Positions 1-6,175 of a DNA stretch of 6,175 nt are shown one piece after another. Position 1 is the first letter of the stretch. Each line of letters begins with the position of its first letter. A program made the translations under genes and the position numbers. The notes below the pieces were generated by a model that was given only the letters and a program-made list of their open reading frames with translations, was not told the DNA's origin and did no database searches. This DNA comes from an uncultured Kangiella sp. (lineage in GTDB: Bacteria; Pseudomonadota; Gammaproteobacteria; Enterobacterales; DSM-103792), in the NCBI GenBank assembly GCA_946481205.1, contig CAMLNB010000210.1, forward strand, positions 1 through 6,175, written 5' to 3'.

Positions 1-2601
1 TTGCTGGCCGCTGAAAGTGATGCCGCCATCATTGCGCTGCATGACTGGGACCGCCCACTGCGCGCCGACGCCCGCGATTTGCCGCGTTGGCAAGCGCTGG
101 CCGAATTGTTGCTGACCAAAACCGACAGCGCCTGGCGCAAACCGGGCGGCATCAACGTCAAGCTCGGCTTTCCCGCCGCCAAGGCCGGGGCCGATTACGA
201 AGCCAAACAATTGTTCCTCGAACAACTTGGCGTTCTGTCGGAGTATTCACCGGATGCGCTGGCCGATTTGCAGCTGCTCTGCCAACCGGATGAACTCAGC
301 GAGCAGTCGTCGTTTCTCTGGCATCTGGCCGGCGTGTTGCGGGTGGCGGTGGCGCAGCTCTGGTTGGTGTTTGCCGAACGCAATGAGATCGATTTCAGCC
401 AGATGGCGCAATCGGCCATCGATGCCCTGGGCGAGTTCGACGAACCCAGTGAGCTGGCGCTGGCGCTGGATTACAAGATCCGTCACTTGCTGGTCGATGA
501 ATGCCAGGACACCAGCGTCGGCCAATTCGCGCTGCTGAAAAAGCTGACGGCCGGCTGGCAACCAGATGATGGCCACACGCTGTTTCTGGTCGGCGATCCG
601 ATGCAGTCGATTTACCGTTTTCGCAAAGCCGAAGTCAGTCTGTTTCTTGATGCCCGCAAAAACGGCGTTGGTCAGGTGCCGCTGAACGCGATCACATTGC
701 AAGCCAACTTCCGCTCGCAAGCCGGCATTGTCGATTGGCTCAATGCACAAGGACCGGCGCTGTTGGCCGCGCACGAAGACAGTGTGCGTGGTGCCGTACC
801 TTACAGCCCTGCCGTCGCGGTCAAACCGATGCTCGACGGTGTTGCTGTGCGCTGTCACGGTTTCAGCAGCGGTGACAGCTATGCGGACGCCGAAGCCGAA
901 CGCATTGTCGAGCTGGTGCAACAGGCACAGACGCAAGGCAGTGTCGCGATTCTGGCCCGTGCCCGCAGCCATCTCGTCACCATCGCCGCGGGTTTGCGCA
1001 GCGCCGGCATCGCGATGGAAGCGGTCGATACCGAGCCGCTGGCGCAGCAAGCCATCGTGATCGATCTGCTGCAGCTGACCCGTGCGCTGTTGCACCCGGC
1101 TGACCGCCTGGCGTGGCTGTGTGCGCTGCGCGCACCATGGTGTGGCCTGACCCTTGCCGATCTGCACGCGCTCTGCGGTTTCGACGACAAGACGCCGCTA
1201 CCGACCTTGTTGTTACGTGTAGATTGTGACCGCCCAGACTGGCAAACCCGTTTGTCGAACGATGGCCAGCACCGTTTGCAGCGCTGCACCTCGGTGTTGC
1301 TCGAGGCATTGGCCCAGCAACACCGCCTGCCGCTGACCGCACGCGTCAGTCAGTGTTGGCTGCAACTGGGCGGGCCGGCGGCCTGCCTCAGCGAAGATGA
1401 ATTCGCCGTCGCCCAGCAGTATTTCGAGTTGCTCGAGCAACTCGATGGCAACAGCGATGATCTGCTGACCGATTTGCATCGCGAACTCGGCAAGCTCTAT
1501 GCGCGACCGAGCAGCGGTGCCGCAGTCAAACTGCTGACGATGCACAAATCGAAAGGCTTGGAATTCGACACCGTGATCCTGCCGCGTTTGTCGGCAACGC
1601 CACCGGCCGATGAAACACCGCTGCTGCGCTGGGATCTGTTGCCAATCGCCGGCCAGGACCGACTGTTGATCGGCACCATTGCCGGCGTTCGCAGCGAAAC
1701 CGAAGGCGCCAATCCATTTTTGAAAAAACTGGAGAAAGCGCGTGCCGAACATGAACGCGCGCGCCTGCTCTATGTCGCGCTGACCCGCGCCAAACAGCGG
1801 CTGCATTTGTTCGCGGCTTTGCCGGCCGACAAGCCGGACAAAGGCCCGGCCGGCAGCAGTTTGCTGGCACCGCTGTGGTCCGGTTGCGCGTCCGCCTTTC
1901 TCGATGGCTTCACCGCACTCCGCGACAGCGATGACGGCGAGGCGCACGTCACACCGACGCCGCTGCAACGTTTGCCGTCGTCATTTCGCTTGCCGATACC
2001 GGATTTGCCGCCACCACCACCGGCTGTCGTCGATACCAGCAGCAGCCTGCCGGAATTGCTTGCCGGCGATACCGCGCGTGCGGTCGGCACCGTGGTGCAC
2101 CGCTGGCTGCAGCAGTGGGCCGAACACGCGCCGCCAGCCGTGGCGCAGTTGCCCGCACTGCGCGCGCTGTGGCGTAAACAGCTGTGCTGGTTTGGTGTCA
2201 GCGATAGCGAGCTGCCGGCCGCCATGACCGAAGTGGAAACCGCGTTGCGCAATACCCTCAGCGATCCGGCGGGTATGGCCTTGCTGACCACGGCAAGCGA
2301 CGCGCGATCCGAATGGGCGCTGACATCAACCGAACCGGAACAAGACGGTCGGCTGCGTCAGCACATTATCGATCGCAGCTACGTCGATGCCGACGGCGTG
2401 CGCTGGATTGTCGATTACAAAACCGCGCGCCATGATGGCACCGATATCGACCGTTTCCTCGCTGAGCGCGTCGCCGAATACAAACCGCAGTTGCAGCGCT
2501 ACGCCAACGTGCTGCAACGACTGGAACCACGGCCCATTACGTTGGCGCTGTACTTTCCGCTGCAACAACGGCTGTTCAGTTGGCCGGCGGATTTGCTGTG
2601 A
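1..2601 (+). CDS. RecB/AddA-type UvrD-family helicase with C-terminal PD-(D/E)XK nuclease (5'-truncated by window)
   Basis: This is the 3' part of a superfamily 1A helicase-nuclease that unwinds and degrades double-strand DNA ends for recombinational repair. The frame is open from base 1, so the start and the Walker A motif are outside the window. Counting from the first visible codon, motif II is LLVDECQDTS (163-172), motif III LVGDPMQSIYRFR (about 196-208), motif IV LQANFRSQ (233-240), motif V LLTMHKSKGLEF (511-522) and motif VI LLYVALTRAKQR (589-600). A proline-rich linker with a run of Pro (about 664-676) leads to a RecB/AddA-type nuclease: GTVVHRW (H700), E771, IIDR (D791), VDYKTAR (D805, K807) and a KPQLQRY motif (828-834). 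All expected nuclease residues are present, so it should be active. The family is usually about 1,100-1,250 residues, so roughly 250-350 are probably missing. An AddB-like PD-(D/E)XK partner gene may lie just upstream (inference). The exact subfamily (AddA versus another RecB-like group) is not settled. Confidence 0.93.
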   Translation: MLAAESDAAIIALHDWDRPLRADARDLPRWQALAELLLTKTDSAWRKPGGINVKLGFPAAKAGADYEAKQLFLEQLGVLSEYSPDALADLQLLCQPDELSEQSSFLWHLAGVLRVAVAQLWLVFAERNEIDFSQMAQSAIDALGEFDEPSELALALDYKIRHLLVDECQDTSVGQFALLKKLTAGWQPDDGHTLFLVGDPMQSIYRFRKAEVSLFLDARKNGVGQVPLNAITLQANFRSQAGIVDWLNAQGPALLAAHEDSVRGAVPYSPAVAVKPMLDGVAVRCHGFSSGDSYADAEAERIVELVQQAQTQGSVAILARARSHLVTIAAGLRSAGIAMEAVDTEPLAQQAIVIDLLQLTRALLHPADRLAWLCALRAPWCGLTLADLHALCGFDDKTPLPTLLLRVDCDRPDWQTRLSNDGQHRLQRCTSVLLEALAQQHRLPLTARVSQCWLQLGGPAACLSEDEFAVAQQYFELLEQLDGNSDDLLTDLHRELGKLYARPSSGAAVKLLTMHKSKGLEFDTVILPRLSATPPADETPLLRWDLLPIAGQDRLLIGTIAGVRSETEGANPFLKKLEKARAEHERARLLYVALTRAKQRLHLFAALPADKPDKGPAGSSLLAPLWSGCASAFLDGFTALRDSDDGEAHVTPTPLQRLPSSFRLPIPDLPPPPPAVVDTSSSLPELLAGDTARAVGTVVHRWLQQWAEHAPPAVAQLPALRALWRKQLCWFGVSDSELPAAMTEVETALRNTLSDPAGMALLTTASDARSEWALTSTEPEQDGRLRQHIIDRSYVDADGVRWIVDYKTARHDGTDIDRFLAERVAEYKPQLQRYANVLQRLEPRPITLALYFPLQQRLFSWPADLL

Positions 2602-2603
2602 TC

Positions 2604-4034
2604 ATGGCAAACATCGATAGCCTGTCACTGACGGCGCCACTGGATCGGCCGCTGGCCGTGGTCGATCTGGAAACCACTGGCGCGCACCCGAGCCATGATC
2701 GGGTGATCGAGATCGGCGTGTTGCTGATCGATAACGGCGTGGTCAGCCAGCGTTGGCAACGCCTGGTCGATCCCGGCATGCGCTTGCCGTACTACATCGA
2801 GCAGCTGACCGGCATTCGCAGCGACGATCTGGCCGGCGCGCCTGGCTTTGCCACTCTTGCCGATGAACTGGCCGCGCTGCTGAAAGACCGGCTTTTTGTT
2901 GCCCATAATGCTCGCTTTGATTACGGTTTTCTGAAAGCCGAGTTCGCCCGCGCCGGCATTCGCTTCGATCCTGACCGGCTGTGCACCGTGCGCTGGTCAC
3001 GTCAACTCTATCCCGGCGTCAAAGGTCATGGCCTTGACGCGATTTGCTCCCGCTTCGGCATCGGCAATGAAGCGCGGCACCGTGCACTGGGTGATGCCGA
3101 AGCGACCTGGCAGTTTCTGGCGCTGACCTGCGCACAGATAGCGCCAGAGCTGCGCCACGCTGCCGTGGTCAATCAGTTGAAGAAGCCGTCGATACCACCA
3201 GCACTGACCGCTGAGCGTATCGCCGAGATTCCGGAAGCCCCGGGCGTTTATCGCTTCTTTGGTCCGGACAATGGCCTGCTCTACGTCGGCAAAAGCAACA
3301 ACCTGCGGGCGCGGGTGCTGCAGCATTTCGGCGCCGACCCGGTGTTGTCGCGTAACCAGCGCCTGCACGAGCTCATTCGCGATATCAGCGTCGAGCGCAC
3401 TGCCGGCGAACTCGGCGCACTGCTGAAAGAAAGCGCCGCGATCAAAACCGAAGCGCCATTGTTCAATCGCCAGCTGCGTCGGGTACGCGAGCTTGTTGTC
3501 GTGGAATGCTATACCGATGCCCATGGCTATTTGCGCACCCGGTTTGCTACCGGCAGTGTTGATGTCAGCACAAGTAACGGTGCTTACGCGCTGTTCCGCA
3601 CCCGCACCCAGGCACGCGAAAAACTGTTTGCCTTGGCCAAGGAACACAAGCTGTGCAAGAAGCTGTTAGGCCTCGAATCCGGCAAGGGCGCGTGCTTTGA
3701 CGTTCAGCTCAAGCGCTGCAACGGCGCCTGCGCCGGCATGGAAGCCAGCGCCTTGTACAACCTGCGCCTGCAACTGGCGCTGAAACCGCTGCAAACGCGC
3801 AGCTGGCCGTGGTCCGGGCCGATTGCGGTGCAGGAGAGCGATGGTGAACGGACGGATTTTCACGTGATCGATCACTGGTGTTATCTCGGCACCGCACGCG
3901 ATGAAACCGATATTGACGATCTGCTGGCGACGCCGCGGCAGTTTGATCTGGATACCTACCGCATCCTGCAGCGTTGGTTACGCCAGCGCAGTGTCAGCGT
4001 CCGGTTGCTGTCAGCGCCGATGGCTGCCGATTGA
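2604..4034 (+). CDS. DnaQ-type DEDDh exonuclease fused to Cho/UvrC-like GIY-YIG endonuclease
   Basis: A 476-residue two-nuclease fusion. The N-terminal DEDDh 3'-5' exonuclease (about 15-180) has Exo I DLETTG (D21, E23), Exo II HNARFD (D106) and Exo III HRALGD (H159, D164), a complete catalytic set. A GIY-YIG domain follows (about 207-290): GVYRFF (Y216), LLYVGKSNNLRAR (Y227, G229, R235), then LLKESAAI (E276) and N288. Next come four cysteines, C351, C364, C372 and C376, spaced x12-x7-x3. This closely matches the UvrC/Cho cysteine region, which in E. coli UvrC binds a 4Fe-4S cluster. The UvrC RNase H-like endonuclease and helix-hairpin-helix domains are absent, so it resembles Cho with an added proofreading-type exonuclease. 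Likely role: 3' incision near bulky lesions, with the exonuclease trimming the product (inference). The start is uncertain: ATG 2604 lies just past the upstream stop; GTG 2598 overlaps that stop and is better spaced (6 bases) from GGCGGA at 2586-2591; TTG 2580 is also in frame. Probably co-transcribed with the helicase gene. Confidence 0.92.
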   Translation: MANIDSLSLTAPLDRPLAVVDLETTGAHPSHDRVIEIGVLLIDNGVVSQRWQRLVDPGMRLPYYIEQLTGIRSDDLAGAPGFATLADELAALLKDRLFVAHNARFDYGFLKAEFARAGIRFDPDRLCTVRWSRQLYPGVKGHGLDAICSRFGIGNEARHRALGDAEATWQFLALTCAQIAPELRHAAVVNQLKKPSIPPALTAERIAEIPEAPGVYRFFGPDNGLLYVGKSNNLRARVLQHFGADPVLSRNQRLHELIRDISVERTAGELGALLKESAAIKTEAPLFNRQLRRVRELVVVECYTDAHGYLRTRFATGSVDVSTSNGAYALFRTRTQAREKLFALAKEHKLCKKLLGLESGKGACFDVQLKRCNGACAGMEASALYNLRLQLALKPLQTRSWPWSGPIAVQESDGERTDFHVIDHWCYLGTARDETDIDDLLATPRQFDLDTYRILQRWLRQRSVSVRLLSAPMAAD

Positions 4035-4043
4035 AGAAAATGA

Positions 4044-4064
4044 AAAGGGGCGATACGCCCCTTT
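4044..4064. terminator. Bidirectional intrinsic terminator between convergent genes
   Basis: A perfect 9-bp stem (AAAGGGGCG at 4044-4052, its complement at 4056-4064) closes a 3-base ATA loop. On the plus strand a T-rich tail follows (TTTCTTATTT). On the minus strand the tail reads TTTTCATTTTCTT. It starts 9 bases after the stop of the plus-strand exonuclease gene and ends 14 bases before the stop codon of the minus-strand repeat protein, so it can end both transcripts. Confidence 0.85.
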
Positions 4065-4078
4065 CTTATTTCGCCCAA

Positions 4079-4753
4079 TCAGCCGAGTTTGAGGTGATCG
4101 GTTTTGGGTGGCGGCGGCGGTGCTTTTTTCTCGCTGGTGTCCAGCGTGGCACCAACTTCGGCAATGGTGATGCCGGAGATATCGCCAACGTTGACCGGCT
4201 CGATTCGGCGCGGCGCGCCGAGCGTGGCGCCGACTTCAGCAACCGAGAACTCTGACAGATCCGGTTCCGGCAATGGAATGACTTCGCGCGGCGTGCCGAT
4301 ATCGGCACCGACTTCGGCGAGCGTGATCGACGAGATATCACCGACCTGCACCGGCACGACCGCTTCCGGTTCGCCCATGTCGGCGCCGACCGGTGCCAGA
4401 GAATAGTTGCTGAGATCGAGCGCAGGCGGAATGGCGGGTGCCGGCCGCAGCCCGGCCAGATCGGAACCGACCGGCGCCAGTGACCAGGCATCGCTGGCTT
4501 TGCGTGCGACACTCGGGCCGCCTTCCTGCTGTTTCAGGCGCGCCAGCGCCCCGGCTTCTTTCAGCGCGGCGATGTAGCGCAGCGCGCCCGGGTAATCGAG
4601 ATCTTTCTTGATCGTGACCGGTTGGCCGCTGAACAGCCGCTCGATCGTTTCCGGTTTGGCCTTGAACAGGTTGCCGACATTGGCCTTGACCTCGGCCAGA
4701 TCGCGGCCGGGGACGGTGCGACCGTCGAACACCACTTCGAAGAAGCCTTCCAT
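4079..4753 (-). CDS. Uncharacterised protein: small N-terminal alpha/beta domain plus five 26-27-residue repeats
   Basis: A 224-residue protein that I cannot assign to a named family. Residues 1-75 form a compact domain beginning MEGFFEVVFDGRTVPGRD, with a helix containing LAEVKANVGNLF, then the loop FSGQPVTIKKDLD and a helix ending in EAGALARL. I recall similar N-terminal domains, with the FSG-P-V-K core, in uncharacterised gammaproteobacterial proteins. From residue 91 to 204 there are five repeats anchored by SLAPVGSDL, SLAPVGADM, TLAEVGADI, SVAEVGATL and TIAEVGATL. They are joined by proline-containing linkers ending in D-[IL]-S, and the protein ends in a five-proline run and a short charged tail. 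No signal peptide or membrane segment is visible, so it is probably cytoplasmic. ATG 4753 is supported by GAGG 8 bases upstream. Codon use resembles its neighbours and the frame is intact. It stands alone: convergent with the exonuclease gene and divergent from the deaminase gene. A protein-binding or scaffold role would be a guess. Confidence 0.85.
   Translation of the reverse strand: MEGFFEVVFDGRTVPGRDLAEVKANVGNLFKAKPETIERLFSGQPVTIKKDLDYPGALRYIAALKEAGALARLKQQEGGPSVARKASDAWSLAPVGSDLAGLRPAPAIPPALDLSNYSLAPVGADMGEPEAVVPVQVGDISSITLAEVGADIGTPREVIPLPEPDLSEFSVAEVGATLGAPRRIEPVNVGDISGITIAEVGATLDTSEKKAPPPPPKTDHLKLG
4142..4483 (-). repeat. Imperfect 78-bp in-frame tandem repeat, five copies
   Basis: This encodes residues 91-204 of the minus-strand protein. 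Repeat anchors start at residues 91, 118, 144, 170 and 196, so the period is 27, 26, 26 and 26 residues. The consensus is roughly [ST]-[LVI]-A-[PE]-V-G-[AS]-[DT]-[LMI], then G-x-P, hydrophobic and proline positions, and D-[IL]-S. At DNA level similarity is strongest between copies two units apart: GAGATATC occurs at 4176-4183 and 4332-4339, exactly 156 bp apart, inside longer matching stretches. This suggests that a two-unit block was duplicated. The copies have diverged, so it is an old array rather than a simple microsatellite. Confidence 0.85.
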
Positions 4754-4850
4754 CGCTATTGCCTCGTTGCCACTGACGATATGCTTGGGCCTGTTGCCGT
4801 CGCGTCAGTTTCGATTACGCTGGATTGTAGCGCCAAGCCTGCCCAAGCGA
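4754..4850. promoter_or_regulatory. Divergent intergenic promoter region
   Basis: This 97-bp gap between divergently read genes must hold the repeat-protein promoter and probably the deaminase promoter. The best minus-strand candidate is a TACAAT -10 box (4824-4829 on the plus strand) with a weak TTCGCT -35 box (4846-4851), spaced 16 bases. That -35 box would touch the deaminase start codon. Plus-strand candidates are weaker: TATGCT at 4780-4785, with TATTGC 17 bases upstream, or TACGCT at 4816-4821, with TTGCCG (4794-4799) 16 bases upstream. The region is certain to be regulatory by position; the individual boxes are guesses. No operator-like palindrome stands out. Confidence 0.4.
4762..4765 (-). 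promoter_or_regulatory. Ribosome binding site of the repeat-protein gene
   Basis: On the minus strand GAGG lies 8 bases before ATG 4753. It is a clear Shine-Dalgarno match and fixes the start of this gene. Confidence 0.65.
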
Positions 4851-5450
4851 ATGCCAATGACGACACTTTCCCCTGTTTTGCCTACCCTGACCTTACCGAC
4901 CTTGAGCCTGCCGAGCTGGGTCAGCACGACCGTGGATTTCACCGCCCACTATCCTGATGACCATAGCCGCATGTCACTGGCGGTAGCACTGGCCAGTCAG
5001 AACGTCGAACACGACACCGGCGGCCCGTTTGGCGCGGCCATCTTTGAGCAAGACAGCGGCCGTTTGATCAGTGTCGGCGTCAATCGGGTGGTACCGCTGC
5101 ACAACTGCACGCTGCATGCCGAGATGCTGGCGTTTATGTTCGCTCAAGCGCGCATCGGCAGCCACAGCCTCAATGCACCCTCGCTGCCGGCGCATACGCT
5201 TTACACCTCGTGTGCGCCTTGTGCGATGTGTCTGGGTGCCAGTTTATGGAGCGGCGTGCGCCGGATTGTGATTGCGGCGCGCCGTGAAGATGCGCAAGCG
5301 ATTGGCTTTGAGGAAGGGCCGGTGTTTGCCCAATCGGAAGCGTATTTGCGTCAGCGTGGCATCGCTATTGAACACGATTGCCTGCGTGACGACGGTCGCC
5401 GGGTGTTGCAACGCTATGCCGAACTGGATCGCTTGCGTTACAACGGCTGA
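4851..5450 (+). CDS. Zinc-dependent nucleoside/guanine-type deaminase (CMP/dCMP deaminase superfamily)
   Basis: A 199-residue cytidine-deaminase-fold hydrolase that would replace a base amino group with oxygen, releasing ammonia. The zinc site is complete: H89-A90-E91 (TLHAEM; H89 ligand, E91 proton shuttle) and PCAMC (C124, C127 ligands). Nearby family features are GGPFGAAIFEQDSG (57-70), LYTSCAPCAMCLGASLWSG (117-135) and GFEEGPVF (152-159). The order resembles GuaD-type guanine deaminases more than TadA: the N-D-P-T-A-H-A-E signature of TadA is replaced here by HNCTLHAE. Substrate (guanine, cytosine or another nucleobase) cannot be decided from the sequence. The first 35 residues are a proline/leucine/threonine-rich extension with repeated L-P-T-L, outside the catalytic core. 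ATG 4851 and ATG 4857 are both plausible; neither has a strong Shine-Dalgarno sequence. The open frame runs further upstream, but that part lies antisense to the repeat-protein gene and is unlikely to be translated. Confidence 0.85.
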   Translation: MPMTTLSPVLPTLTLPTLSLPSWVSTTVDFTAHYPDDHSRMSLAVALASQNVEHDTGGPFGAAIFEQDSGRLISVGVNRVVPLHNCTLHAEMLAFMFAQARIGSHSLNAPSLPAHTLYTSCAPCAMCLGASLWSGVRRIVIAARREDAQAIGFEEGPVFAQSEAYLRQRGIAIEHDCLRDDGRRVLQRYAELDRLRYNG

Positions 5451-5472
5451 GCGGCGTCAGACTGCACAAAAC

Positions 5473-5501
5473 AAAAAGGCTGCGCGATGCGCAGCCTTTT
5501 T
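5473..5501. terminator. Bidirectional intrinsic terminator between deaminase gene and trmB
   Basis: A perfect 13-bp inverted repeat (AAAAAGGCTGCGC at 5473-5485, its complement at 5489-5501) surrounds a GAT loop. The GC-rich core of eight pairs is flanked by an A run on the left and a T run on the right, so either strand gives a hairpin followed by U residues. It lies 22 bases after the deaminase stop and 17 bases beyond the trmB stop codon. Confidence 0.92.
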
Positions 5502-5518
5502 CCGGTTCGCCAACTGAC

Positions 5519-6175
5519 TTAACTGACCCGGCGGTACATCAGATCCCAAACGCCGTGGCCCAATCGATGACCACGCGCCTCGAACTTGGTCAGCGGCCGT
5601 GAATCCGGGCGCGGCACATAGTCGCCGGTGCTCGATTCGTTTTGATAACCCGCGGCGACGTTCATGATGTCGCGCATATGTTCCGCGTAATTTTCCCAGT
5701 CGGTCGCCATATGGAAGATGCCGCCGATTTTCAGTTTGCGGCGAATCAGCTCGGCGAATGCCGGCTGGACAATGCGCCGTTTGTGGTGGCGTGCTTTCGG
5801 CCACGGGTCCGGAAAGAACAACTGCACGCGCTCGAACACGCCATCAGCGAGGCATTTGTTCAGCACCTCGATGGCGTCTTCTTCATAGACCCGCAAGTTG
5901 CTGAGCTTCGCCGTTTGCGCGGCGGTCAGACAGGCACCAACGCCGGGCCGGTGCACTTCGATGCCGACAAAATTAATGTCTGGATGGGCACTGGCCTGCT
6001 GCACCAATGATTGGCCCATGCCGAAACCGATTTCGAGCCAGACCGGATGGGTATTCAGTTGGCCTGCCGAACCAAACCATTGCGCCAGATCCACTGGACC
6101 ATCGGCAACATGACGCCCCCACAGCGGCAACAACATATCAATCGCGGCTTTTTGCCGCTCGCTGAACCGGCCTTC
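5519..6175 (-). CDS. trmB: tRNA (guanine-N7-)-methyltransferase TrmB (5' end beyond the window)
   Basis: A class I SAM-dependent enzyme that methylates G46 in the variable loop of tRNAs to m7G, in the cytoplasm. The frame stays open to base 6175, so 218 C-terminal residues are visible. Methionine at 6136 is internal, because the 13 codons before it ([13 protein letters not shown]) fit the usual TrmB N-terminal region. E. coli TrmB has 239 residues, so about 20 are missing. Numbering visible residues, the SAM-binding loop is [10 protein letters not shown] (47-56), followed by [12 protein letters not shown] (69-80). The hallmark tRNA/catalytic segment [15 protein letters not shown] is at 120-134, [10 protein letters not shown] at 158-167 and the C-terminal signature [17 protein letters not shown] at 196-212. 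All family signatures are intact. The promoter is outside the window; transcription ends at the shared hairpin at 5473-5501. Confidence 0.97.
   Translation of the reverse strand, partial: EGRFSERQKAAIDMLLPLWGRHVADGPVDLAQWFGSAGQLNTHPVWLEIGFGMGQSLVQQASAHPDINFVGIEVHRPGVGACLTAAQTAKLSNLRVYEEDAIEVLNKCLADGVFERVQLFFPDPWPKARHHKRRIVQPAFAELIRRKLKIGGIFHMATDWENYAEHMRDIMNVAAGYQNESSTGDYVPRPDSRPLTKFEARGHRLGHGVWDLMYRRVS

Noticed and set aside
247..1167. A 306-codon open frame on the minus strand
   Set aside because: It lies wholly antisense to the helicase gene, whose motifs prove the plus frame is coding. It has no recognisable domain and is a by-product of GC-rich codon use.
1213..1968. A 251-codon minus-strand open frame
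   Set aside because: It is antisense to helicase motifs V and VI, is Gln/Arg-rich without a domain, and is explained by the coding strand.
2997..3647. A 216-codon minus-strand open frame
   Set aside because: It lies opposite the GIY-YIG and Exo III regions of the fusion nuclease. It has no motif and no ribosome binding site that I can see.
3864..3875. Perfect 12-bp palindrome GTGATCGATCAC as a possible operator
   Set aside because: It lies deep in the coding sequence of the fusion nuclease, far from any start, and is a single copy explained by the codons for V-I-D-H.
4142..4483. A possible CRISPR-like or intergenic repeat array
   Set aside because: The repeats are 78 bp, diverged, contiguous and in frame with an intact gene. 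There are no spacers, so this is a protein repeat.
4608..4850. Upstream extension of the deaminase frame
   Set aside because: It is antisense to the repeat-protein gene, is not deaminase-like, and ATG 4851 or 4857 gives a normal-length family member.
5642..6010. A 122-codon plus-strand open frame
   Set aside because: It is antisense to the conserved core of trmB, so it is a shadow frame.

Overview
The window (estimated near 60% G+C, five genes, very little non-coding DNA) looks like ordinary chromosome from a gammaproteobacterium. The TrmB sequence is typical proteobacterial, and the RecB-like helicase-nuclease sits with a DnaQ/GIY-YIG fusion in a DNA-repair neighbourhood. The species cannot be named from the sequence. 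There are no mobile elements, CRISPR arrays, RNA genes or signs of recent transfer.

Layout: (1) 1-2601 (+) is the C-terminal 866 residues of a RecB/AddA-type UvrD-family helicase with a C-terminal PD-(D/E)XK nuclease; its N-terminus, including Walker A, lies upstream of the window. (2) 2604-4034 (+) follows it with no gap or a 4-base overlap and encodes a 476-residue protein with a DEDDh (DnaQ-type) exonuclease, a GIY-YIG endonuclease and a four-cysteine UvrC/Cho-type cluster. The two are probably co-transcribed. (3) A bidirectional hairpin terminator at 4044-4064 separates this pair from a convergent gene at 4079-4753 (-). That gene encodes an unrecognised 224-residue protein with a small N-terminal domain and five copies of a 26-27-residue repeat. 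(4) 4851-5450 (+), divergent from it across a 97-bp promoter region, encodes a zinc-dependent nucleoside/guanine-type deaminase. (5) A second bidirectional hairpin at 5473-5501 separates this from trmB (-, 5519 to beyond the right edge), the tRNA m7G46 methyltransferase.

Functionally, the first two genes form a DNA end-processing and nucleotide-excision repair pair. The deaminase and TrmB are housekeeping nucleotide and tRNA functions with no clear link to the pair. The least explained element is the repeat protein at 4079-4753. Its repeats appear to have grown partly by duplication of a two-repeat (52-residue, 156-bp) block, still visible in the DNA. I did not find a convincing new multi-gene system here.
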